The notes beneath the pieces were generated by a model, which saw only the letters and a program-made list of their open reading frames with translations, was not told the DNA's origin and did no database searches. The translations under genes were made by a program, and so were the position numbers. From JBAXGW01 sp037139195 (GTDB lineage Bacteria; Bacteroidota; Bacteroidia; Bacteroidales; JAHJDW01), in assembly GCA_037139195.1 (NCBI GenBank), contig JBAXGW010000010.1:19986-83985 (forward strand): 64,000 nucleotides of DNA, written 5' to 3'. Shown one piece after another: positions 44,134 through 53,717 of the stretch (within the stretch, counting starts at the first letter, position 1; each line of letters begins with the position of its first letter).

Positions 44134-47100
44134 TTAATAATTATCGCTTTTAACAATTTTAATATTTTCAAGTACGGCTCCATTTTTAACTGAAATTTTA
44201 ATAAAATAGATACCTTCTGAATAATCGCTATAGTTTAGTTTAATTAAATTGCTTCCAATTTGAAGGTTATATTCAGTAGTTTTTAGAATTTTGCCAACAA
44301 CATCTGATGTTGAAATAATTATACTCTGCTCGTTTTCTGTACTAATCAATAAATTAGTTTCTGATTCAAATGGATTAGGAAATAATTTAAAGTTAAAATC
44401 TTTCATATTCTTGCAATCAGAATAATATGATTTTGAAAACCCCTTAACTCCATCATAATCCACGTCTACCAATCTAAAATAATTTACCCCATCATAATAA
44501 GGAATTTCTTTTGAATAGCTTAGCATTTGATTTGAATTCCCAGCAGCATCTACACTGTCAATAACAAACCATGTATTAGCATCTTTACTAGTCTCGATAT
44601 AAAATCTATTACAGTTCAATTCTGATGCTGTAATCCAAGAAACAATTTGATAATTGCTTTTGCATACTACGCTAAAGTCAATAAGGCTAATTGGAAGTGG
44701 CAGTTGACCTGAACTTGCAGTCCAATCAGAAAAGGCATCTACCCCAGTTATTTGGATATAATTGCCAGCGGTGTTCACTGCCCCACCCGTTCCAGCTAAT
44801 GCCCACGAGCCAGCAGTGGGTTTACGGTATAATAATAAATTAGCTTCGGTTTGTGCATCTAATTCCGATGTATAATATTCCATTTTTAAAGTGGCTCCTA
44901 AAGTGGTATTTACCGTTGGAGTTATAGAGAATGAACGTTTTATACTTCCACCTGTTCCAGTAACATTACTAATTATTGTATGCATTCGAGAAATATTAGT
45001 TATACCAGGTGTATTACCACTTGCTCTAGTTGTAATACTCAAGCCCAATCCTTTTATGTCAGAAAAGGTTATCCCATTACTGGATAGGCTATTTCCTGTA
45101 GTAATTATAGAACCGCCACCCAAACCATCATATATTCTATTGTCTTCGTTCTCATTAGCCAACTGCCCTGTTGTTGATAAATTTATATTTTTCCCATTTA
45201 AATCTATTTTTCCCGTAGTAAATGTTAATAAATTAAAAACGGTAATACTTTGATTAAGTTTTAAAATATGACTTGTGGTTGATTTATTATTTGTTAAGCT
45301 GTAAAATTCCGTTTGTGAAGTACCTCCAATATTACTGGTTCCACTTGTATTAAAAACTACTGTAGAGTTACCAGGTGTAAAAACATCATTGTTTTCCCAT
45401 AAACCACCAATATATGCAGTATAGGTTGAAATAATAACGCTCGCCGCTGAGATATTAATTGCAGACCCCGTTCTTCCACTTGGGTCAATAACATAAATAT
45501 TCCAATTTCCGGGTATGGCAGTTCCAGTCCAATCACTAAAAACCATAGTATATGAACTGCCTTGATCTGGTTTTATATTTCCTGTTAAAGGGCTTCCAGA
45601 TACCGAAGACATTGGAGTTCCTACATCTGAGAATAAAACATTATCAAACCCATAAGTTCCAGAACCTTGTTGCCACGAAAGAATATAAGCCTGATCAGTA
45701 GCTCCTCCAGTTTGAGGAGGAAGCAAATATATTTCTAAATCACTATTTTCATCTGTAAGTACTGTATTATCAATTGTAAGTTGAATTCCATAAATGGACA
45801 AGCCTGTATAATCTCCAGCTGGAATATTTACAGTTAATTTAGCTGCTTCATAATTTGGGTCGTCAAGATATTCCCTAGTAGCATCAGCTCCTAAGTAATA
45901 TGCACAAGGATTGCCTGGTGTACAATCTGGAAAAGGAGAAGCAGGATCAGGAACTGGAACAGATGATCCTGATGGAACTGTTGAATACACATTTGTTGAC
46001 ATATCCAAATTGCCATCACTAATAGTTAGGTTATTCAAAACTGTAAAATCTGAAATTACATGCACTGCGTTAGCTGCTTTATTTAAAGTGAGGTTATATA
46101 ATGTTGAGCTTCCTGCATTAAAATCTTGGTCAACAGTACCATCAAAAGTAAGTGAACCACCAACAGGAGTAAAACCACCATCTTCGGCATCGCCATCCCA
46201 GTCGCCTGCGCATTCAATTGTGCCTCCCGAAATGGTTTCGGTAGTAGTTGCCGAAAGTTCAATTTCGTTATTTATGTCTAATGTTCCCGATGTCATAGTT
46301 AAAGCACCATCATAATCAAACTTCCCATTTGCCTCAAGTTCGCCACCTGAAATTGTAATTGTTCCTCCATTATTTAATACAAGGCTTGAGCTAACAGTTA
46401 ACTTGCCACCCGTAGAAAATGTGATTGAGCCTCCACTTTGAACTGTTAATGAATGGCAAACCTCTGAGCTAGCAGTAATATTAGGGTAATTTGAACGTCC
46501 AGTTGGGATTACAACAATATCAGCCAAAGTGGGCTCAGTGGAAGAGCTCCAATTAGCAGTATTCGACCAATTATTATTCGAGTTTCCTGTCCAAGTTATT
46601 GTATTATTAAATTCGAAAGCACCCATGTTTGGAGTGGCTTGTCTTGTAGCACCAGCATAATCAACAGTCAAACCTGTACCAGCAACACCGCTATTTAATG
46701 ATGTTGGAGTATAATCGCTAACAATAGTTGAGCCTGCATTTCTGAAAGTAGGATTAGTGGCAACACTATTTACATCCTGACCTGTAGCTGTTTTCCAGCC
46801 TGCAATTGTAGTTTTATCATTTGCAGCATTATAAGCTCCTATTGTATGGTATCCTAATATTCCACCTGTACCACTAGTATAATATTCATTATAATTAATA
46901 GTTAAACTAGTATTGACAGTATATGCTAAGTAAATAGCAAAGTGTTTGCTTGAACCACTAACTGTTGAGCGAGCATTTACAAAAATATTATTTTCAAAAA
47001 TACGTGTATTTGTAGTAACAGCACTATACAAACAATAAGATTTATTGGTTGTCCCTGTAACTAGGCTACCTCCAATATATACTGTATTAAAATACAAATA

Positions 47101-49068
47101 ATTGTGATTATTTGCAGCACCAGTTTCGTATATACCATATATGGTTGTTTTCGTATTTCCACCCAAAGAAATAACATTATTTGAATATGATGTATACCCA
47201 GAGGAAATTTTTATTCCATAAATATTAGCTGTTGTGCTACTTGCGCCAGTAACCGATAAACTGTGAATAAAATTATTTGATACTGAGCTTGCTACAGTTG
47301 GCCCTTCATAATAAAGCCCAACAATATTTCCCGCAAATGAAGTATACGTATTTGATAAATTAAAAATTGTATTACCAGAAATTGTTTGTGGAGCTGATGC
47401 ACTTGAAATTAAGGCAATACCACACATTGCAACATTGGAAGAATTGGCATTGGCAATTGTAAAATCTCTCACCGTATTATTTGTAATAGTATATGTACCA
47501 GCATTACAATTAATTCCACACATCATCCCTAAAGTTCCAACTGTTGTATTTGTTGTTCCATTTGTTAACCTTGAGATTATATTATCAGAAATAGTTCTAA
47601 GTCCTGTTCCATCAATATACATTCCATATACAGATTGAGCATTTGATGTTGAACTTGAGCTGGCATAAATACTATTAGCTTCGGTGATACTACCTATGAT
47701 ATTATTACTAATTGTAGTTGTACCATTATTAGATTTATATATGCCATAAAAATTGCCAGCTAAAGTAGCACTATTTGCCACAGTTATGGAACCTATTGTG
47801 TTATTTCTAATATCTGTAGTTCCAAAACTATTATAATAAATACCATAAAAAGTAGTGCCAGTTGCGCCTCCAGTTAAAGTAATGGATCCAGTCCCTGTGG
47901 TTGCTCCAATGGTATTTGCAGATATTGTGCCAATATTAATACTTCCAAAAGTTACATATATAGCATACCAATTTGCAGATGAAGAATTACTATAAATAAA
48001 ATTCTTTATAGTATTTCCTTGTATACTACTAGCAGTAGCTATTCCTACGCTTAAATTTATGCCATAAAAGATATTGTCAAAAGCATTTGTTTTCGTCCAT
48101 GATGCAACGCTTCCTGCGGATCCGCAATTTGCTGAGCTACCCCCAATATAATTGCTGGAAATTGTAAAGTTTATCCCCGAAGTATTTGAAATCGATATAC
48201 AAGAATATGCAACACTTGCTGTTGGTACAAACGAAGCCGTTTCGTAAAAACTATTTGTTGAAATAGTCCAAGCAGTTGTATTACTCCCTAGATTTATACC
48301 AAAAGAAGCAGTTGATCGGCTCAAAAAATTGTAAATATTATTGTTGCTAACAGTGTTTCCACTATTTTCATAAAAAGAAGTGCCTAATGAGTATATCACA
48401 TTTAGAGGTCTGTTAGCATCTGTTGAACAAGTAATATTATTGTATTCTATAGTATTTCCATCATTACCAGTGCTCCCAGTTGTTGTACTGAAAAAAAGTA
48501 TTCCTGATGAAGCATCTGTAGTAGATCCTTTTATCGTACAATTTCTAATAGTATTGCTATTTGCATCATTAATAAATCTAATTGTAGAAGTTCCTGCCGA
48601 GGCAGATGTACTCGTATTAGAAAGTATTAGTGAATTACCCCCAGTATTTAATCCATCAATCGTAACATTATCGGCTCCGTCAATGTCTATAAGCGGTTTT
48701 GCCATCGAACCCGAAATTGTTCTTGCAGCACCTCCACTTGGGTTAATTGTAAGGCTAGTCCACATCCCTAAAGCCCCGGTAAGAGCAAATGTGCCGTCCT
48801 CAGTAGTCACATCTGCTGTAATAGTAATTACAATTGTTCTTCCCGATTGAGAAATACTATTAAGTGCTGAAAAAGCACCTGAAGCTTTTGTAAGGGAAGT
48901 GTAAGCTCCATCTTTTGTATTAGAGCCTGTGATACTAATCTGCGAACAAGCATCTTTAATATTAATTACAAGTAAAACGGTTAAAATTAAAAATGAAATA
49001 AATAATTTTTTGATAAAATTGATAAAAGTGGAAGTTATATCAATTGAACTGTGGCGGTAAGAAAACAT
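44134..49068 (-). CDS. Large T9SS beta-helix surface protein with proprotein-convertase P domain
   Basis: 1644 residues. A long signal (LFISFLILTVLLVINIKDAC) is followed by about 700 residues of right-handed beta-helix with many SNNxI/GNTI rungs (such as TISNNIIGSITEANSIYASS). Residues 800-1050 are short beta repeats (NNGGTITISGGELEANGKFD). Around residues 1080-1215 there is a P/HomoB domain as in subtilisin-like proprotein convertases (TVNIPAGDYTGLSIYGIQLT, DWTGTAIPGNWNIYVIDPSG). A fibronectin-like segment (LPLPISLIDFSVVCKSNYQI) and a T9SS sorting domain end it (FKLFPNPFESETNLLISTEN). Likely adhesin or cell-surface structural protein. The ATG at 49068 lies 63 bases after a -7 box. Confidence 0.85.
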   Translation of the reverse strand: MFSYRHSSIDITSTFINFIKKLFISFLILTVLLVINIKDACSQISITGSNTKDGAYTSLTKASGAFSALNSISQSGRTIVITITADVTTEDGTFALTGALGMWTSLTINPSGGAARTISGSMAKPLIDIDGADNVTIDGLNTGGNSLILSNTSTSASAGTSTIRFINDANSNTIRNCTIKGSTTDASSGILFFSTTTGSTGNDGNTIEYNNITCSTDANRPLNVIYSLGTSFYENSGNTVSNNNIYNFLSRSTASFGINLGSNTTAWTISTNSFYETASFVPTASVAYSCISISNTSGINFTISSNYIGGSSANCGSAGSVASWTKTNAFDNIFYGINLSVGIATASSIQGNTIKNFIYSNSSSANWYAIYVTFGSINIGTISANTIGATTGTGSITLTGGATGTTFYGIYYNSFGTTDIRNNTIGSITVANSATLAGNFYGIYKSNNGTTTISNNIIGSITEANSIYASSSSTSNAQSVYGMYIDGTGLRTISDNIISRLTNGTTNTTVGTLGMMCGINCNAGTYTITNNTVRDFTIANANSSNVAMCGIALISSASAPQTISGNTIFNLSNTYTSFAGNIVGLYYEGPTVASSVSNNFIHSLSVTGASSTTANIYGIKISSGYTSYSNNVISLGGNTKTTIYGIYETGAANNHNYLYFNTVYIGGSLVTGTTNKSYCLYSAVTTNTRIFENNIFVNARSTVSGSSKHFAIYLAYTVNTSLTINYNEYYTSGTGGILGYHTIGAYNAANDKTTIAGWKTATGQDVNSVATNPTFRNAGSTIVSDYTPTSLNSGVAGTGLTVDYAGATRQATPNMGAFEFNNTITWTGNSNNNWSNTANWSSSTEPTLADIVVIPTGRSNYPNITASSEVCHSLTVQSGGSITFSTGGKLTVSSSLVLNNGGTITISGGELEANGKFDYDGALTMTSGTLDINNEIELSATTTETISGGTIECAGDWDGDAEDGGFTPVGGSLTFDGTVDQDFNAGSSTLYNLTLNKAANAVHVISDFTVLNNLTISDGNLDMSTNVYSTVPSGSSVPVPDPASPFPDCTPGNPCAYYLGADATREYLDDPNYEAAKLTVNIPAGDYTGLSIYGIQLTIDNTVLTDENSDLEIYLLPPQTGGATDQAYILSWQQGSGTYGFDNVLFSDVGTPMSSVSGSPLTGNIKPDQGSSYTMVFSDWTGTAIPGNWNIYVIDPSGRTGSAINISAASVIISTYTAYIGGLWENNDVFTPGNSTVVFNTSGTSNIGGTSQTEFYSLTNNKSTTSHILKLNQSITVFNLLTFTTGKIDLNGKNINLSTTGQLANENEDNRIYDGLGGGSIITTGNSLSSNGITFSDIKGLGLSITTRASGNTPGITNISRMHTIISNVTGTGGSIKRSFSITPTVNTTLGATLKMEYYTSELDAQTEANLLLYRKPTAGSWALAGTGGAVNTAGNYIQITGVDAFSDWTASSGQLPLPISLIDFSVVCKSNYQIVSWITASELNCNRFYIETSKDANTWFVIDSVDAAGNSNQMLSYSKEIPYYDGVNYFRLVDVDYDGVKGFSKSYYSDCKNMKDFNFKLFPNPFESETNLLISTENEQSIIISTSDVVGKILKTTEYNLQIGSNLIKLNYSDYSEGIYFIKISVKNGAVLENIKIVKSDNY

Positions 49069-49131
49069 TTTATAAAAAAATTTCGATGATTAGACTTATA
49101 GTCTATTATGTTTGTTTATTCGATTATTCGA

Positions 49132-49139
49132 CAAATATA
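49132..49139 (-). promoter_or_regulatory. Promoter -7 box of the 1644-residue surface protein
   Basis: The minus strand reads TATATTTG. Between it and the gene lies a short palindrome, TAGACT/AGTCTA (49091-49105). No -33 TTG seen. Confidence 0.5.
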
Positions 49140-49276
49140 TTCTATTAATTAGTAAATTATTGTTAATTGCTGTGTGATTAACACAATTTAACAATGCTGA
49201 TAGTATTATTACAGATGCATGTAGGTAGTTAATTGTAAAATATTTATTAAAATTTTTTTTCTAATAAAATTTAAGT

Positions 49277-49284
49277 TAGTTTTG
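49277..49284 (+). promoter_or_regulatory. Promoter -7 box of the msrC-mntP operon
   Basis: TAGTTTTG, 22 bases before the ATG at 49307. No -33 TTG at normal spacing. Confidence 0.5.
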
Positions 49285-49306
49285 ATTAATAGAAATAGAT
49301 GCTACA

Positions 49307-49774
49307 ATGGATTTAGTTAAAAAGGAAGCACGCTACAAAAGAATATATTCTCAACTATCAGATTTGCTAAAGAAAAGCGATGATTCACTAGCTCATAAAG
49401 CTACAATATCAGCTGTATTATTTAATAAAATGGATTATTTTTTTTGGTGTGGCTTTTATCGTGTTGAAACTGATTATTTAGTGGTAGAAAATTATCAAGG
49501 TTCAGTTGCTTGCCAGTTGCTTCAAAATAATAAAGGAGTATGTTGGGCAGCAGTAATCCAAAATAAAACCATCATTGTTCCTAATGTTGAAACTTTTCCA
49601 AATCATATTGCTTGCGATTCTAGGTCAAAATCGGAAATTGTTGTTCCTCTTAGAAATTCAAGCGGAATTATAACAGCAGTGTTAGATGTTGATAGTAAAT
49701 ATTTAAATTCGTTTGATGAGGTTGATGCAGAATACCTAGAAATGATTGTAGAATTAATAAAGAAAGATAATTGA
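49307..49774 (+). CDS. msrC: Free methionine-(R)-sulfoxide reductase (GAF-type fRMsr)
   Basis: 155 residues, a single GAF domain that reduces free methionine-R-sulfoxide using thioredoxin. The three catalytic/resolving cysteines are present at residues 69, 79 and 103 (GSVACQ, GVCWAA, NHIACDSRSKSEIVVPL) with the same spacing (10 and 24) as C84, C94 and C118 of the E. coli enzyme, so the enzyme should be active. First gene of a five-gene operon; the next gene (mntP) starts on its stop codon. Confidence 0.93.
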   Translation: MDLVKKEARYKRIYSQLSDLLKKSDDSLAHKATISAVLFNKMDYFFWCGFYRVETDYLVVENYQGSVACQLLQNNKGVCWAAVIQNKTIIVPNVETFPNHIACDSRSKSEIVVPLRNSSGIITAVLDVDSKYLNSFDEVDAEYLEMIVELIKKDN

Positions 49775-50331
49775 TGGAGCTTTTCACTGTTTTTTTAATT
49801 GCATTAGGTTTATCAATGGATGCATTTGCAGTTGCTTTATGCTGCGGAGCAGGTTTAAAAAAAGAAAAGCATAAAACAGCTTTACGTGTAGGTTTATTTT
49901 TTGGAATTTTCCAAGCATTAATGCCGCTTATTGGCTTCAAATTTGGCTTTTTCATAAAAGAATACTTCGACAAAGTGGATCATTGGATCGCATTTAGTCT
50001 TTTAGCTGGTATTGGTGGAAAAATGATTTATGAAAGTTTTAAAAGCGATAATTGTGAAAAAGGTTTTGATATTTCAAAATTATTTGTGATATTGAGCTTG
50101 TCAGTTGCAACAAGTATAGATGCACTAGTTGCAGGATTAAGTCTAGCTTTAATTGGATTAAATGTGTATTTTTCAATCGGAATAATTGGTATAACTACAT
50201 TTTTATTTTCATATTTTGGAGTTTTTATGGGCGAAAAATTCTCCTGTCGTTGGGGTTCAAAAGCCGAACTTATAGGAGGAATTATATTGATAATTATTGG
50301 ATTGAAAACCCTTCTTGAACATATTTTATAA
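49774..50331 (+). CDS. mntP: Putative manganese efflux pump MntP
   Basis: 185 residues with about six membrane helices. Exports Mn2+ from the cytoplasm. The two repeated signatures are visible: LGLSMDAFAVALCCGAGLKK near the N-terminus and SVATSIDALVAGLSLALIG in the middle, each with the essential Asp. The ATG at 49774 overlaps the stop TGA of msrC by one base; a TTG one codon earlier is in frame but less likely. Coupling to a methionine-sulfoxide reductase fits an oxidative-stress theme. Confidence 0.92.
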   Translation: MELFTVFLIALGLSMDAFAVALCCGAGLKKEKHKTALRVGLFFGIFQALMPLIGFKFGFFIKEYFDKVDHWIAFSLLAGIGGKMIYESFKSDNCEKGFDISKLFVILSLSVATSIDALVAGLSLALIGLNVYFSIGIIGITTFLFSYFGVFMGEKFSCRWGSKAELIGGIILIIIGLKTLLEHIL

Positions 50332-50340
50332 AAAATATTA

Positions 50341-51045
50341 ATGTCATTAAAGATTAACATAACCCTCTTTTTTATTTGCATTTCACTTTTTGGAAGTGCA
50401 CAAAATCAATTTTCCGATATTAAAAAGGCTCTAGATACAATGAATAATTCTGTTGCTTTTGCAGAACTTACCGATTATATAAGTAAAAATGGTTCAAGTA
50501 TTGAAGCACATGAATTTCGATTAAACCTTGCCGATTCTATTAATAACAAAAGCTATTACTTGGCAGATATAAATTGGTTGATTGCAAATAATTCTTCGAA
50601 AAATGATTTTTATTACTATAAAAAGGGATGCTTCTGCAAAATATCTAATTCAAGGGATGCTATTTCCGATTTTAGCAAATCTATTGAATTTAACCCAAGT
50701 TATTGGGATTCTTATTTTGAGAGAGCTCTACTTTATTTTAGAATCCCTGACAAAATGGATCAAGCATCAACCGATTTTACAAGTTATATAAACGCCGAGG
50801 TTTTCACCAGAAAATCGGACGCACTGGTTTTTCGCGGACGAATTTTTCAGCAACAAGAAAAATTTAAAGATGCTTTAGTTGATTTTAATTTGGCAATTAA
50901 ACTTAATTATTTAAATAGGGAAGCCTTTGTAGCACGTGGATTATTGAAAATTGAAATGGGTGATGATGGGTGTTCTGACCTATTAAAATATCAAACAATG
51001 GGTGGTGAAGATGCTCAGATATATATTACAGATTTTTGTAAATAG
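50341..51045 (+). CDS. Secreted tetratricopeptide-repeat protein
   Basis: 234 residues with a signal peptide (NITLFFICISLFGSAQ). Three or four TPR-type helix pairs follow (SRDAISDFSKSIEFNPSYWD and EKFKDALVDFNLAIKLNYLN). No catalytic motif. A periplasmic scaffold, partner unknown. Starts 9 bases after mntP and ends 8 bases before queD, so it is in the middle of the operon. Confidence 0.8.
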   Translation: MSLKINITLFFICISLFGSAQNQFSDIKKALDTMNNSVAFAELTDYISKNGSSIEAHEFRLNLADSINNKSYYLADINWLIANNSSKNDFYYYKKGCFCKISNSRDAISDFSKSIEFNPSYWDSYFERALLYFRIPDKMDQASTDFTSYINAEVFTRKSDALVFRGRIFQQQEKFKDALVDFNLAIKLNYLNREAFVARGLLKIEMGDDGCSDLLKYQTMGGEDAQIYITDFCK

Positions 51046-51053
51046 TTAATTAT

Positions 51054-51500
51054 ATGAATAAAATACGTATTACCAAAGAATTTAAATTTGAAATGGCTCA
51101 TGCCTTGATGAATTATGATGGTTTGTGCAAGAATATACACGGTCATTCATATCTTTTATATGTAACAGTAATTGGCGAGCCACTTAACACCCCAAATCAC
51201 GAAAAAGATGGCATGGTAATAGACTTTGGTGATTTAAAAAATAGTGTTAGAAAAGCCATAATTGATGAATTTGACCATGCTTTGGTTCTTAACACCAATA
51301 TCGAGAAAGAATTTTTAAAACATCATAACGAAATGTTTGCTAATATAGTATTTGTAGATTATCAGCCTACTAGTGAAAACATGTTAATTGACTTTGCAAA
51401 AAGATTGAATAAAATATTTACGCAAAATATTAAATTACATAGTTTAAAATTATGCGAAACAGCCACTTCGTATGCTGAATGGTTTGCCCAAGACAATTAA
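51054..51500 (+). CDS. queD: 6-carboxytetrahydropterin synthase (QueD/PTPS)
   Basis: 148 residues. Converts 7,8-dihydroneopterin triphosphate to 6-carboxytetrahydropterin, the first dedicated step of queuosine synthesis. Zinc ligands H16 (FEMAHALM) and H29/H31 (HGH), and the catalytic Cys C25 (CKNIHGH), are present. VIDFGDLKNSVRK and DEFDHALVLN are family motifs. No other que gene is nearby, so the operon position does not reflect the pathway. Confidence 0.93.
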   Translation: MNKIRITKEFKFEMAHALMNYDGLCKNIHGHSYLLYVTVIGEPLNTPNHEKDGMVIDFGDLKNSVRKAIIDEFDHALVLNTNIEKEFLKHHNEMFANIVFVDYQPTSENMLIDFAKRLNKIFTQNIKLHSLKLCETATSYAEWFAQDN

Positions 51501-51514
51501 CATAAAGGATAACG

Positions 51515-51862
51515 ATGCGATTTATAATAAAAATAGTACTTACTTCTATTCTAATAGTTACAATTGCAGAAATTGGCAAGCGAAACTCTATAATGGCCGC
51601 AATTTATGCTTCATTACCACTTACCACTATTTTGGCAATGATCTGGCTATACCTTGATACACATGACTCTCAAAAAGTTTCAACCCTATCTTGGAATGTG
51701 CTAATTGCAGTAATACCGAGCCATATATTTTTAATATCCTATCCTTTACTTGTAAAATTTGGTTTTAATTTTTGGAGTTCAATGTTAATTTCAATTATAT
51801 TAACTGCACTTGCATATTGGATATATGTTATCGTTTTAAAGCACTTTGGAATTAACTTATGA
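51515..51862 (+). CDS. DUF3147 membrane protein
   Basis: 115 residues, four hydrophobic helices with short loops. The opening MRFIIKIVLTSILIVTIAEI, the middle AAIYASLPLTTILAMIWLYL and the end ILTALAYWIYVIVLKHFGI match the DUF3147 family. Function unknown. Last gene of the operon, 14 bases after queD. Confidence 0.8.
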   Translation: MRFIIKIVLTSILIVTIAEIGKRNSIMAAIYASLPLTTILAMIWLYLDTHDSQKVSTLSWNVLIAVIPSHIFLISYPLLVKFGFNFWSSMLISIILTALAYWIYVIVLKHFGINL

Positions 51863-51933
51863 TTTTTGTCAAACATTTTAGCTACAATTAATTCCAAAAT
51901 AAAAACGCCTATCAGGAAAAGCTATTTATTTTG

Positions 51934-51941
51934 TACATTTG
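51934..51941 (+). promoter_or_regulatory. Promoter -7 box of the DEAD-box helicase gene
   Basis: TACATTTG, 18 bases before the ATG at 51960. The in-frame TTG at 51939 lies within the box and cannot be the start if this promoter is used. Confidence 0.6.
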
Positions 51942-51959
51942 CAAAATAATAAAACTATC

Positions 51960-53213
51960 ATGAGATTCGACAATTATAGATTTGCCCCAGAAGTTAAAAA
52001 CAACCTTCAGCTTCTTGGCTTCAGAAAACCTACCGACATACAATACAAATCTATTCCTCCTATAATGAAAGGAGAAGATGTATTGGCTATAGCGCAAACT
52101 GGAACTGGTAAAACTGCTGCTTTTGCTATACCAATTATCAATATGATTCATGTAGAAAAATCTGAAACACGCAATGATGGAGTTAAATGCCTTATAATTG
52201 CACCAACTCATGAGCTTGTTATTCAAATTAACAGTGTTGTTTTATCCATTGCTAAAGGCACTTTAGTGAGAACTATGGCTATTTATGGTGGAGTTGAACA
52301 AGACCCTCAGATCAATCAACTCGAACATGGTGTTGACATAGTGGTTGCAACACCTGGCAGAATGTTTGATTTAATTAGTCAAGGATATTTGAAGATTAAT
52401 AAAGTTCGAATTTTGGTGCTTGATGAAGCAGATCACATGTTACAATTGGGTTTTTTGAACGACATTATGTTTCTAGTAAAAAAACTTCCTAATTATCGTC
52501 AAACACTTTTCTTTTCTGCAACCATTAACGAAGAAATTAAGGAATTGGCTTATAATATTGTGAAGAATGCAATTCGTATTCAGATTTCGCCCAAAGACCC
52601 AGTTTCCAAAAATATTACACATTCAGTTGCACATATTAAAATGGATGATAAACGATTCTTTTTAGAGCGTATTATTAATGAACATCCAGAATCAAAAATT
52701 CTAGTATTTGTGAGAACAAAAGTTAGAGCCGAACGCGTGAAATTAGCGATGGAACGCGTTGGCATTACTACAGAAACAATTCATAGTTCCAAAGAACAAG
52801 ATATTAGATATAGAGTGATGAGTCAGTTTAGAGAAGGTATAATAAAAGTGTTAATTGCTACAGATGTTAGTGCAAGGGGGATTGATATAGCTGATGTAGA
52901 TTATGTGATAAATTACGATTTGCCTGATATTGCCGAAAACTATGTTCATCGTGTAGGAAGAACAGGTAGAGGCATAAAAAAAGGAATTGCAGTTTCATTC
53001 TGTAGTGAAGAAGAACGTCCAATGTTAGAAGAAATTGAAGCTTTTATGGACAAAAAAATTGCAATTGCAGATATTGAGAAAGAAGAATATGTACAAACAC
53101 TTGTTCTATCGCAGGATGCAGTAAGCGATTGGAAAACCTTGCTTAAGGAAGATGAGAAATTAGAAAACCCTTCAAAACAGAAAAAGAAAATTAAACCAAA
53201 AAAGAAAAAGTAA
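51960..53213 (+). CDS. DEAD-box RNA helicase
   Basis: 417 residues. Unwinds RNA with ATP, probably in ribosome assembly or cold adaptation. Motifs in order: Q motif region (GFRKPTDIQYKSIPPI), I (AQTGTGKTAAF), Ia (PTHELVIQ, with His where most have Arg), Ib (ATPGRMFDL), II (VLDEADHML), III (SAT), IV-V (TDVSARGIDIADVDYVINYD) and VI (HRVGRTGRG). The C-terminal tail is lysine-rich (QKKKIKPKKKK) for RNA contact. Start is the ATG at 51960, downstream of the -7 box. Confidence 0.93.
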   Translation: MRFDNYRFAPEVKNNLQLLGFRKPTDIQYKSIPPIMKGEDVLAIAQTGTGKTAAFAIPIINMIHVEKSETRNDGVKCLIIAPTHELVIQINSVVLSIAKGTLVRTMAIYGGVEQDPQINQLEHGVDIVVATPGRMFDLISQGYLKINKVRILVLDEADHMLQLGFLNDIMFLVKKLPNYRQTLFFSATINEEIKELAYNIVKNAIRIQISPKDPVSKNITHSVAHIKMDDKRFFLERIINEHPESKILVFVRTKVRAERVKLAMERVGITTETIHSSKEQDIRYRVMSQFREGIIKVLIATDVSARGIDIADVDYVINYDLPDIAENYVHRVGRTGRGIKKGIAVSFCSEEERPMLEEIEAFMDKKIAIADIEKEEYVQTLVLSQDAVSDWKTLLKEDEKLENPSKQKKKIKPKKKK

Positions 53214-53300
53214 CTTTTTTTGCCAGTTATTTTTGTATGCTTTTAACATATTTGAATTTTACAATTTTTAACCCTAATTAAGCATTAGATTTTATTTTAC

Positions 53301-53324
53301 TTTCTTTTGCTTGATCAAAAGAAA
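53301..53324. repeat. Hairpin in gene-free interval
   Basis: TTTCTTTTG/CAAAAGAAA, 6-base loop, 88 bases after the helicase stop. On the plus strand it is followed by AAAAA rather than T, so it is not an ordinary terminator for the helicase; it could be the edge of a dispersed repeat. Confidence 0.5.
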
Positions 53325-53523
53325 CAAAAATCAAGAAAAATATAAAGCCCAGCGATGGTCGTTTGTCGCACTAGCTACCCTTCATATGCCCAACCATCCC
53401 AGCACCTTCGCACATCGCCATAATATTTTTCAAGCCAACCCTCGCTACGCAGTATTAAGCTTTCAGACTTTTTCTCCTTTTCTTGTTTCTGAAATTGTAA
53501 TTTATACAGTCTAATTTTCAAGA

Positions 53524-53550
53524 ATTTTCTAATGCGTAGCGTTAGAAAAT
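53524..53550. repeat. Perfect hairpin
   Basis: ATTTTCTAATGC/GCGTTAGAAAAT with a 3-base loop (one G-T pair). The left half's TTTCTAATGCG recurs about 100 bases downstream. Confidence 0.55.
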
Positions 53551-53717
53551 TTATAACATAAAAACGTCTGTAAATTAATAAAATCAAGTATTTCCAATTG
53601 TTAAAAAGTTGATTTTTTTCAATAAAAAATTTCTAATGCGGATTTTGGGTTTAATCAGTAAAACAGTTTTTTAAAGAACCTATATTTCGTATTTGAAATA
53701 TTTAATTTAATATAAAT

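Larger units (their letters stand above)
53214..53717. other. Gene-free interval with two hairpins
   Basis: 504 bases. It contains the TTTCTTTTG hairpin at 53301-53324 and a perfect 12-bp hairpin at 53524-53550 (entered separately), and a second TTTCTAATGCG near 53630. A 67-codon frame at 53311-53514 has a composition unlike its neighbours and no signal; not called. Confidence 0.6.

Noticed and set aside
53311..53514. 67-codon frame downstream of the helicase
   Set aside because: It overlaps a hairpin and an apparent degraded repeat, has no recognisable domain and no promoter.
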